Assembly: GCA_017591395.1 (NCBI GenBank)
Contig: WEDG01003403.1
Coordinates: 186,001 to 250,000, forward strand
Source of the DNA: Schistocephalus solidus
Taxonomy: Eukaryota > Platyhelminthes > Cestoda > Diphyllobothriidea > Diphyllobothriidae
Direction: 5' to 3'
Length of the DNA stretch: 64,000 nucleotides
The notes beneath the pieces are model-generated. The model was not told where the DNA came from and searched no databases. It worked only from the letters and a program-made list of their open reading frames with translations. Position numbers and translations under genes: made by a program. Positions 28,445 to 37,860 of the stretch are shown one piece after another. The stretch's first letter is position 1; the number at the start of each line of letters is the position of its first letter.

Positions 28445-28934
28445 GTACGTAAGCTTTCAATTATCCCATTCATTTTATCTCTTGATACTTTCCCCAGAAA
28501 TGAAGCTGTGAATAAAGTCTACCGAGGAAACCGTTACAGGTTCGTCCTGGAAGTCGAGTTGGCCATTCGAGACAAGCTTTGACAGCTTCTCTCACTCGTA
28601 ATCTGACAGTGTGTCCAGTTACATTGAACAAAAGCTCGTGCTCTCTCTCTCTCTCAGCGTTCCGCGCCATCGCGTGGGATTCTGCCCATAATTTGTCCTT
28701 AGCTTTGTCTTGGGCCCCTGGTCGGTTATAAGTTCTGTTCTCAATTGCTGAGCGTTTTAATTTCGTGTGCAGTGCATAGTTGAGGATTAGCGTATTTGCA
28801 AATGTCAGCTGAAAGTAAGTCATCGCATTAGACTTTTTCACTGAACACTGCCCGGTCGTCCCTAGGAGGGCGGACGGAGACCAACATTTGTCTCCATTTG
28901 AGAATGTCTACAACTGATTGTCTTCCACGTTGAG

Positions 28935-29200
28935 CACATGACCGCTCAGCCGTCATTGTCAACGATGTCAATCGTGTGTCCCGCGGCATGGTCGGCGCAG
29001 GCACGGTGACCTGTGCGCATGATTTAATTTATAATAATATTAGATTTGTGCAGAATCTATCACACTCCTCCTACGTGAGCTCGGTATCAGGACATAGTCA
29101 AGAGGACCGGATGCGGGAGAGACGCAGATGGCTGGCGCGCTATGAGCCTGCATCTAGGCGTGCCACCACGCCCCATCTCCATATGTGACATTTTTTATGG
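28935..29200 (-). repeat. Dispersed GC-rich family (R), copy
   Basis: On the minus strand this reads gcgccagccatctgcg, cccgcatccggtcctcttga, a gaccgagctca-like block, gtcaccgtgcctgcgccgac and acgattgacatcgttgacaa. These are the blocks of the repeat best preserved at 57.2 kb. It lies just downstream of SPAG17. Confidence 0.7.
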
Positions 29201-29439
29201 GTGCACATCCCCAATAATGTCTGCCATGCCCTGATCCGGCCCGCCCGCCCGTCGGTCATGCGTGGCCTTCTGCCTAATGCTCCACGCTTTGCAATTTATC
29301 CGTCAGTCGGGTTTTTCGCCCTGAAATGAGTAATGTTGCGGTTCCGATATATTGACTGCCGTTGCTGTGTGCTGTGTTATCGTTCATAAAGCCCATACAG
29401 AGTACTGGAGTTTTTGGGCGTTAAGACCAATGACTTCAG

Positions 29440-29690
29440 CAGCAGTCATTCCATGCATGCTTCAGTCTTCCATTCATGCCCAATATCCCTAACTTCCAGG
29501 ATTTGAAGACATTCCCGGTTGATATTCATTCTGTTCGGGAGTTCTCGTCTGCATTCTCGCTGGCTCAGTGCGAAAGTGTGCAGCCTAGGTGGCATCGCCC
29601 TTTCTTCAGGCCATTTTTGCATTTGCAGCCTCGAAACGATCACCCGGTGGTCTGTCCAGCACTCGACACCATCCTCTGTCTTTTTTCATT
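29440..29690 (-). pseudogene. Decayed non-LTR retrotransposon endonuclease fragment
   Basis: The minus frame reads ECWTDHRVIVSRLQMQKWPE. The tail end of LINE endonuclease domains in flatworm RTE-like elements has a similar WTDHRLVISKM motif (SDH box equivalent). Downstream residues are open for about 60 codons without other motifs. This is a short fossil fragment, not a SPAG17 exon. Confidence 0.45.
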
Positions 29691-29862
29691 TTACCCAAAG
29701 AGAGAGTCAGACAAGCTCTAGATACCAACAAATTTGATGCATTTTATCCAAGTTCCAACAAAAGGCTATTTTTGATTGCAAAGTGTAATAACACGTGCCA
29801 GGGAAATCGAAACTCGGTTTCTTTTGGGAACTTTGACTCCCGTCATAAAAAGCAAACGAAAT

Positions 29863-30095
29863 TCACACGGCGAAGCCATTATTGATTTCCGGGAGCACTG
29901 TTGCTGCCTGGGACAGTTGCGCCGTCTGATCGCCACTAAGCTTGCCAATTATAGGCAGTATTATGTTGTGTGTGTCTGTGCGAATCTGCAGAGGCACCGT
30001 CAGACCGAACAGACCGTCCTCGATCCTGTCCAAATAAGTGAGAAAGTTTTCATCGTAGGTTGGTTCCAGCGTTATGGTGACCTTCCTTGACAGGC
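29863..30095 (-). CDS. SPAG17: SPAG17, exon near the C-terminus
   Basis: Continues the immunoglobulin-like (PapD/MSP-like) C-terminal domain of SPAG17. The acceptor tttcgttggcag leaves phase 1, so the Gly codon is shared with the exon ending at 33104 (G|GC), giving PAG-LSRKVTITLEP. That parallels vertebrate SPAG17, where an AAGM.. segment precedes a conserved beta strand. It then reads GLTVPLQIRTDTHNIILPII. The frame stays open to a TGA at 29863. Either this is the terminal exon, or a weak donor near 29936 ends it and a further exon follows. No polyadenylation signal is obvious. Confidence 0.8.
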
Positions 30096-30679
30096 CTGCC
30101 AACGAAAACAGCTAGTGTATAACACGGCCTGTCTAGAGAGGGACCATTCTAGAGGTTCTGCCAACAGAATGAAACTTGAGAAGACACAGTAAGTACAAAA
30201 AATGTGTTTTATCGCTCCAAAACAGAAAACTACGTACTCTCAACTGATGATCACGATATGAGAGACAATAGGTTCCTAGCTAGTTATACTAAAGAAAAGC
30301 ACGAAATTGTTAATGAAGACGAGGCTTTTTTCTATCCACCTGAAAGTATAGGCTAATAGCCATCTAAGAACGTGGGCTTGCGCACATGTTTCCTTGAGTG
30401 AGAATTTATTCACACGAAAAAATGTTTGTTCAACCAACTGGTGTGCTTAAACATTGATTATTTCTGTCCGCGTAAATCAGGCCAGACAGGGTGTAAGTAA
30501 CCAAATTCTTGCTAGGAAAGCAAGGGAACCTTCGGTTTCAAAAAGGCCGTTTTTTAAAATCAGCTGAGTTTTGCGCAATAAATTTCAAACAATATTGGCC
30601 AGCAGTACTTAGCCCTGCCAACATTTTCTAGGCGCAGACCAATATGGTGGACAGTCGCTCGCCGATTTCTTGCGCGACT

Positions 30680-30800
30680 AGGTCATTCCACTGTACGTTT
30701 GAGGCTTGAGGTAGAGCCTCTGGCTAATGCCAGCTAATAAGCCAGAAAGAGCCACTTGAGTTTGTCTTGTCTTTCGGTGGCAATTGCATTCCAGACAGCC
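30680..30800 (+). repeat. SINE-like family S, body fragment
   Basis: Contains gaggcttgaggtagagcctc, then ctaataagccagaaagagcc and tgtcttgtctttcggtggcaa, matching the body block (taagccagaaatggcc, cccttgtctttgtc) of the copies at 35.1 and 55.5 kb. Most of the tRNA-like head is lost. Confidence 0.6.
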
Positions 30801-31034
30801 CAATATGTCAGAAAACATCATGAAAGGGTTGAGCTCGTTTCTGATAATTTGGCCCTTCTTTATATGTAGATGAATTTGCTGAATACTATTTCAAGCCAGT
30901 AAGTCAGTTAGAGGCGAAAGGGTGCTAAATCGACCGTTTGAGAACTATGTTAATATTTATAACTGCGCAGTTCTACCAAAATGGTTGTAGTGGCCCAACT
31001 TTGGGCGCATGTTGCAACGTTGAACCTCGTGCAA

Positions 31035-31472
31035 CTACTTGCACGTGCGCGCCAGTGGCTGCATGGCCCTCGCCAATTTCAGCTGGCCAAACCGGCCAAT
31101 AGCCTCCAAGACTGACTCACAAATGGTCTCGCCACTGTACCATACTTGACGCCATTCTCGTGACTGTGGACGTGTGCTGTCCTCCGGCCGCCAGTTGTAG
31201 TTCTGTACGGAATATACTATCCTCTCAACTGGCGCCCCACTGCTTCTCTTATACGGAATCGGGTCCGAAGGGACTGTCCAAGCTGGCCAATCACTCAAGC
31301 CTGCCTTGCGCATGACCTTGCCACTGTCTCTCACACAGGGACGCCGCCCTCACGGCTGGACGTACCCTCACCCGACTGCCAACTTTTTCCAACCCCTTCT
31401 CCGATAGTTCTGTTCCGAATAGACTATTCTCTCAACTGGTGTCCGTCCCACTGCTTCTCTTATACGGAATCG
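31035..31472. repeat. Tandem duplication, about 211 bp unit
   Basis: Two diverged direct copies in which agttctg(t)-ccgaata, ctatcctctcaactgg or ctattctctcaactgg, and tgcttctcttatacggaatc recur about 211 bp apart (31241 and 31452). gctggccaa and ttgccactgt-like words precede each. This explains the 99-codon minus open frame here, which is therefore not taken as a gene. It lies in a SPAG17 intron. Confidence 0.75.
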
Positions 31473-33103
31473 AGCCAGAAGGTCGTAATGATTATAGTAG
31501 TCCCTAAGAACTTAAGCTGTTACGATAATGTCCCCAAAATCAATAAATCAATGATTTCGTTCGTTCAATAAGCAGAAGTTTCTGCCATTAATATCATAAA
31601 TATGCGCATTTCTTTCTGCCCCTATGCAAATGTACGGCATGATGTTAGTCGACAAAATAAAATAGCAAGGTGCAAAGGAAACACTTCGTAGAACAAACAT
31701 TTTGATTCAAAGCATTAATGGCCTTCATCACAGAAAGCCATTTTTGACTGCTACGTTTCTTCTCTAAGTAAGCTTACAAACGTAACCCTAAACGTCCCTT
31801 ACAATCAACTGGCTTCCGAAAACGTACTACTTAGGCGAATACCTCAAAGTTATGTCTTCACTTGATGCTTTCGATAATCATAAAATCCGGATACTTCGTT
31901 GTTTGACGATCTGAAGAGCACATTAAAAACAGCAAGGTCTCAATTGATGTTCCAGGGATACCTTATGATTCGAGGTCTCTGCCTTCGTCTTAAAGCAATT
32001 AGTCGAATAACAAAAGAGACAACAAGATCTCTTATTGCTACGCTGCCTCATTAATTTAATTTTTTGGGTGCTCTTCTACGTCCTATACTTTTACGATTGC
32101 TCCGCAGCACCAATCTACAGAAAATATCCATCCACAGAGGACACAATTTGCACAATGCAAGAAAGTACAATTGTTAACGGAGATCGGAAGGAAATGTTTA
32201 GTCGCCAAGGCGCGGTGCGCATGGATCTGTCCTGATTGCAGGACCAAAACGAGTTTTTTACTCTTTGTTTTGGAGCTGAGTATCTGCAATCCCGCACGTA
32301 GACGGTGGTATAGCGATTAACAATGCATATTAAAGAAGGGTGTACCAACAAGGACAGGAACAAAAGACTGGAATGCTCATTGCTAGTTCATCTGCAGTCA
32401 TCAGCCGATCCCTGGCTGCACCGGCAAGCTATTGACCCGGGTCAGCTCTCACCGGAGCACAAACAGACCAGCATCGCGTTAGCTAAGATCGGGAAGTGGT
32501 ATGCTCCACTCTAGCTAGATCGCAGGTTTCTTCTTGCTCTGGAGCTATGCGTATCGGCTTGGGTCTTCTCCACCGTCGGTAAGCCATCAGTTGAACTGCT
32601 ATTTCTATCCACCATACAGCGGATATTATAGACTAAAGAGATCTGATCGACAGTGACGAGAGCACTGGAATAGCCGTTTCGGGTAACCAGCAGTTTTTAA
32701 CCGGGTACACCAGAACCAAAGACCAGATGGACCTGAAGGTTGGAGGCGGATTCAGTTTCTCACTGTAATAAATCCTCTATCACGATGAAGAAACGGTAGT
32801 ATCACGGAAGTATAAAGAGTTCACAACTATGCCCTAACTTGCTAAAAAGCCCAGGATTGATAAGGCCTTGGCTGAGTGTATGTTAGATTTAATGGCAAAT
32901 AAATCGGCTCCAATTTATTTGTCCGTAGTAATTTATCAACGTTTGATTGCTCCTTGATATATACACTCACTCGCGGGGACGCTAGACAGAAGCTTGAAGG
33001 CAAAAGGGAAAGGCCTCATGCTGATACGCAGTAAGTCCAAATCGGTCAGTGCACTTTTTATGACACTAAATTAATTCACTCACTGTGATTGAAGACAACA
33101 TAC

Positions 33104-33484
33104 CTGCGGGAATCTGTCCTTTCGTATAGGAAACGGAAAGTTTCAGGGACTTGGGAGGGTCCCGAATCCATGCATTCGCTGGTTCCACTCCGCCATTGAA
33201 GAGCGTAATGTGTGTCGTATAACGCCTGCCGAAGTGCATTCTACCCAAGTCGACCACTTCTGGCCGTATTCGCAGTCCGCGCAGCCTTCTCAAAGCAAGC
33301 TTCCCCTCAACTGGTCGGCCCACTGTGCCAGTGTTGAGAACCTTCAGTCTGTAGGGGTCCTCCACAATGGCCTGGTGAATATTTGGCGTTTTCACCAAAG
33401 TCTGAGGAGCAACCTCACTGGTAATGCACAAGTCCTCGGGATCAATTAGTTCTGCAGATGGAACCCACAAAGCACTTATCTTTC
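33104..33484 (-). CDS. SPAG17: SPAG17, exon with C-terminal Ig-like domain
   Basis: SPAG17 (PF6 in Chlamydomonas) is a large scaffold of the C1a projection of the ciliary central pair. This exon carries LRGLRIRPEVVDLGRMHFG, RYTTHITLFNGGVEPANAWI and KLSVSYTKGQIPAG. The pattern (.. pe.vdfG.. ...y...i.l.N.G.....f.v) is that of the ASH/PapD-like fold at the SPAG17 C-terminus. The donor cag|gtatgt ends the exon in phase 1, matching the next exon. The acceptor is probably tttcatgcag at 33485 (phase 1, matching the exon ending at 36977). A second acceptor 36 bp downstream (tccatctgcag) has the same phase and could be used instead, removing GKISALWVPSAE. Confidence 0.92.
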
Positions 33485-34844
33485 CTGCATGAAATAAACT
33501 TAGGTCTAACGAGACCAAACCATATAACACACTTTCTTTTCTGATTAAAATAGGCAAGTTTTTAAAAATGCCAAAGTCTGTGTACCTTAAGCTGTACTCC
33601 AGCTAGGCTGAGGACGCCCACTTTACAGGCAAATGAGTGAGTAATAATGGATGCAGCAGTTCCTGTAGTTTAAGCTTACGCTCCGAAAGGCATAATCGAG
33701 TAAAATACCAAACTATGTGTTAGAACTTTAGGGCAACTGAGATCAACTGCCTGCCGGTTGCGGGTAAAGTTGATCTCGGCTGCCTAAGCATTCAATGCGT
33801 TACCAATTCCAAGTAGAGTACAGTACCTTTGCGTTAGTTGGCTTTGACTATGTCGTTCAGGAGGAAATTAGATGTGGATATTACAATTTCTTTAGGGGTC
33901 AGTCTTAATCAATAAATTAATTAAGCACAGTGAAATAATAACGCAGTTTAAGGCCTTAATGATTGATAAAATTGTTCGTACTCAGTTAGGCTAGCTTGTG
34001 GCCACCTACGTATAAAATTGACTGTTAAATCACCAAGGATAGGTATGAGGGCAGAATGGCCATTGTGTGAGTGGAGTCATTGAAGGTAGTCGAAATAGAA
34101 CCTTCAAACCTTTCTGATAAAAGAAGTTTTAAAATGGTTTCGTGATTTTGTCGTAACGCATCATCTCTTTAGTGAATTGCATTGCCCTGTATGTATTGAA
34201 AATATGAATACATCGGACTGTCATCGCATGCTGTGTATGCCTGCCACCGACTGGAGTTCCTCACCACCGAAATCTAGGCATCCACACGTTCAACTGAGGA
34301 CTGGAAAATTTTGTCGCTGCGAGCACTAAAAAGATGGTTAACTGCATGTGTTGTATAAATGTCAGCTGGAGGATAAATTGTTTACATTATTGATTCAATA
34401 AATACCTTTGAATCGTTTCCCAGTGCTCAAAAATAATTCAAAAAGTTATACCTGATCATTTGGATGGTTGCAAAGCGAGATCACTTAGGACACCTAACAG
34501 CCCTTGGGAAGTTACAGAAAATTTACTAAAATCTTATGCCGCAAGACAATTGTTGTTTACTTAGAAGATTTAAAAGTTGTATGTATGCAATCAGAACTGA
34601 AAAATAATCTGGTTAACTAAGAACGAGTTATATGTTATTGTCAGAATTATTTTAACTCAAATGAACGCAGATATGCTCATTCGCTCGTAAAAAAGGCACC
34701 TATTGAAACTTAGAAATTGTGACTTCCAAGTTCCTCTGTTATTTGATGGTTACGAATAGTTGGAAGGATCACATTCACATCTGAATACCAACATCCAAGT
34801 CACTTAGCAGTAAATGGAGTATCAGATAGTTTATTTTGAGGGAG

Positions 34845-35030
34845 AATAACAATGCTCACAAAGGCAAGGGGGACTGGAACGGCCATTTCTAGCTCATTAA
34901 TTGTCGTCAGCCAGCCATACCCAACCCCAGGTGGCGCTGCCCCATCCGAGGCTTGAACCCGCGACCTGTTGATCATAGCGGAACGAGTGAGTCCCGCTAA
35001 CGATCGGTGAGCGTTCATCAAAAAATGCAA
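34845..35030 (-). repeat. SINE-like family S copy, with tail in inverted orientation
   Basis: On the minus strand: a tRNA-like head remnant ending in a box-B-like gcgggttcaagcc, then ccacctggggttgggtatgg, then gacgacaattaatgagctag and ccccttgcctttgtgagc. Next to the head, on the plus strand, lie gaacgagtgagtcccg and gatcggtgagcgttcatc, which is the family tail block in the opposite orientation. It lies in the SPAG17 intron 33485-36976. Confidence 0.7.
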
Positions 35031-35063
35031 GTCAATAATCCTGATCTAAACTCCGGCAAGACA

Positions 35064-35345
35064 ATGGCTCCGTGGCTCCATGGTTAGAGCGTTGGACTTC
35101 TGATCAACGGGTTGCGGGTTCGAGCCTCGGGTCGAGCACCACCTGGGGCTAGGGTATGACTGGCTGAGGACGGTTAATGAGCCAAAAATGGCCACTCCAG
35201 TTTCCCTTGTCTTTTTCGGTATTGCTATTCTACTACTACTACTACTACTACTACTACTAGCTGCTATGCCACTGCTGGTGGGGCTCGAGAGTGAGCCCCA
35301 ATGCAGTACGGGACGAGTGACTCCTGTTAATTATCAATGAGCGTT
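35064..35345 (+). repeat. SINE-like family S, most complete copy
   Basis: The head resembles a tRNA: D-stem gctc...gagc with box-A-like tggttagagcg, an anticodon-arm-like ttggacttctgatcaa (loop with tct, so possibly derived from tRNA-Arg), and box-B-like gggttcgagcc. The body follows (accacctggggct, gagccaaaaatggcc, cccttgtctttttcgg). Then comes a CTA microsatellite (35230-35260), and then the tail (ggggctcgagagtgagcccc, acgggacgagtgactcctgt, gagcgttcatt). The anticodon stem lacks one base, so this is not a functional tRNA. Confidence 0.75.
35230..35260. repeat. (CTA)n microsatellite
   Basis: About ten CTA units between body and tail of the family S copy. Confidence 0.9.
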
Positions 35346-36589
35346 CATTAACAAATGAGTCTTTTTTGAGCCAAATTAAAACTAGCAGTTGCAGCCGCAT
35401 ACGTCGATTATGAAAAAAATCGTATAAACAACAGCAAATTGAGGTCTTGCTTAAAATTGTTTGAAAGAAAGTGAAGACAAATAGGAAGTATAGTTTGTTG
35501 TTTAACAATTCATTGCAAATGTTGAAAATGAAAACGTTCCCACCTATTGGTTTTGTTGTCCTAAACGGGGGCATACTGTTCTAAGGAATTTTATGCTCTA
35601 AAAGGACACTGTCACCGGTTTCCTGTGGCCGTTATCAGGTCGGGATTTTGCGCTCAAGTTATTAAGTTGAAAAAGAGCAATACAGGCTTGCTGGTTCTTA
35701 CAATTGAACTCGTTTTACTTGAAGAGTGTGTATATCGCGCTCAAGCGTCGAAACAGCCTTATCACGGTAGAAGAAGTGAAGAGGGCACCTTGATAGATGT
35801 GCAAATTTCCAAAAATGTCACCAGGTAAAACTCTACAATTTCTGCAAAACAATGTCTTCACCCACACTTCTTTGGGATAACCTTGTTTGCTTTTAAAATT
35901 TCGTAAATATGAACGATTCTTTAGAAGATCATTTTGCGTACACTAACGCTGACACCTCTCGTCACTAACTCTAGCCAAGCATTGATAAAACTAATTCGGC
36001 TATGCCTAGTATAGTCCGAGACATAGAGAGTTGCGAATGATGAAAATGGTTATGGCAATAAAGGGAAGACTGATGTTACCGGCAGGTCAAAATTTAATAG
36101 CCCTGGTGACAAGGCCAGACTTACTTGGGCTATGCTTGTGGGTTCAGCGATAATGACGGCTATTTAAAAAGCCTTCATCTTTTCTAAATACTCTAAATGA
36201 AACCCAATTATTGGTTAATTTTGCTTTTGGGATCAGGGGTCTGTCAGAGGAAATACTCTTCGCCTTATGATACCCAATGATCTACTCGAATGGCTTCGAT
36301 ATCGAACAAACTCTGGTCAGTATTTATAAATTTCCTTGTAATAGAGCGGTTTAGCGTGTCTCTAAACGTCGTTAACAAGAGTAATTGCGCAGAACGCTTT
36401 CCAGCTAAATAGTAGCATCACTTGTTTCTCCCTCGTGGTGTTCAACCAAGTACTCCGCCTAATAACCAATAGCACTATTTATCGGGAAAACACGTTAATT
36501 GAGTCGATCGTTAAAGCATATACATAGGCATACGGAGGAAAAGCTTGACCTTTCCATGTTTAGACATCTTTGTTTGTCCAATGCGCTAT

Positions 36590-36700
36590 TAGCCCAAATA
36601 TTAACTCCAATCTTAAACCTATCTGTAACCTCAAACTGAACCTTTATTCGTATCATAAAATGGAATTATAACCCTAACAGTAATCATTCAAAACAAATTC
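36590..36700. repeat. Degenerate TTAGGG-like tract
   Basis: Weakly periodic variants such as aatcttaaacc, tgtaacctcaaac and ataaccctaacag on the plus strand. It is shorter and more decayed than the tract at 14.3 kb and lies in a SPAG17 intron. Confidence 0.45.
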
Positions 36701-36976
36701 TGCACAATTTTGCAGCTGGTCGCACTGATTTATCGGTTAGTTTTCATGTGGAATGAAAGATTGCTAGGAGCCAGAGTTTATTGTACCAAATGTTTAGGCT
36801 AATTTCCAGTTTACAGAGTGAATTAACCAGTAATGGTCACCCTTTGGGACTTCAAGTCGCAATGTCGGTCATGAATCGGACACTGAGCAGGGATTGGCTT
36901 ATGTCCCACCGGATTCGTTTTGCGGTCTTAAGTTGATCCATTAAAGTTTAACGAGACCGGTGTTTCCTGCACCTAC

Positions 36977-37177
36977 CATCTTGCACTCCCCAGTAGTAAA
37001 CGAAGTTGGGGTTACTGTCGTACTTCCGTTGTACTGCAGGTTTGATTTGCGCTCTCGGTAAAACAAGGGGATTCTTCTGAGTCTTTGATCTGCCGCTGAC
37101 AGGCTCCTTCTTCACGCTTGATTTCGCCTTAAGTGCATCAGCAGCAGAAGCATCTGGCTCCAGTTGCAAGGCGCCAT
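36977..37177 (-). CDS. SPAG17: SPAG17, exon
   Basis: A 201 nt exon with an excellent acceptor (ttctcttttcccgcag) and a gtaggt donor, phase 1 at both ends. It reads GALQLEPDASAADALKAKSS, a lysine-rich low-complexity piece (VKKEPVSGRSKTQKNPLVLP), then RAQIKPAVQRKYDSNPNFVY. Its identity rests on strand, phase continuity with both neighbouring exons, and a basic linker before the C-terminal Ig-like domain, rather than on strong residue conservation. Confidence 0.8.
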
Positions 37178-37569
37178 CTGCGGGAAAAGAGAATTAAGTG
37201 CAAATTTCCGAGGGCTGAGGCACAGGAAAAGCAATTCTCTTGTAGATTCAACCACAAGTATGAATTCTAGGAAATAGCTATAAAGAAGTAGACGTGACGG
37301 TAAAAATTTTTTACTTGCATAACTTTCTAATCCACAGGGAGAGACCGCATTGGATGTAGGGGTAAGGCTTTGTGCCGTGGGTGGCCGTGTTTATAGTATG
37401 CAATGGCATCCTCATTCATTGTAGATGACTGTACCACATGTGGAGGATGAAATTGCGGCAAATAAATCCCTAAGACACCAAGTGGCACTATGCATAATGA
37501 CTTCGGATGCAGCCAATCTTTAAAAGTATGCAGTGAAAAAAACAACTAGCTCATAGAAATATTCCTGCA

Positions 37570-37680
37570 TTTGTGTAAAATAGTACTAATGTCTGATGCT
37601 GCCTCTGATGATGGGTTCGAGGGGGAATCTGAAACATTTCTTCCAGTGATCGTTCCTCCTTCTTCCGGCTACTTCCATCC
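37570..37680 (+). repeat. Dispersed hairpin family (H), copy 4
   Basis: Reads ctctgatgatgggttcga, gggg, gaatctgaaacatttc, ttccagtgatcgttcctcc. The arms gggttc and gaatct can pair with two G-T wobbles, followed at once by gaaac. Copy 5 lies 185 bp downstream in the same orientation. Confidence 0.7.
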
Positions 37681-37754
37681 GGTAGCCAAGCCATTATTCA
37701 CACAGTTGAGGGCGCCGCCAGTTTTTTAGGTTTGCAATGGTATAGCAAATTAAT

Positions 37755-37860
37755 CCTATAAATACCGCAACGCTTGAGTAACCATTGCTATTATTCGAAT
37801 TGGCCTCTGTTGATGGGTTCACGTATGAATCCGAAACCTAGGACGATGAAAATTATTGGT
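37755..37860 (+). repeat. Dispersed hairpin family (H), copy 5
   Basis: Begins cctataaataccgcaacg and continues through attattcgaattggcctctg, then ttgatgggttcacgtatgaa and tccgaaacctagg. The arms gggttc and gaatcc pair, leaving a six-base loop different from that of copy 4. Confidence 0.7.

Noticed and set aside
31035..31334. A 99-codon minus-strand frame downstream of SPAG17 exons
   Set aside because: It covers a tandem duplication and has no SPAG17-like motif or matching splice phase.
35064..35145. A functional tRNA-Arg gene
   Set aside because: The anticodon stem lacks a base, the acceptor stem does not pair, and the sequence is the head of a multi-copy SINE-like repeat.
37327..37545. 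A minus-strand frame (LPQFHPPHVVQSS..., PLHPMRSLPVD) as an extra SPAG17 exon
   Set aside because: The exons at 45243 and 37177 already join in phase, I could not place a good acceptor-donor pair with length divisible by three, and no known motif is present.
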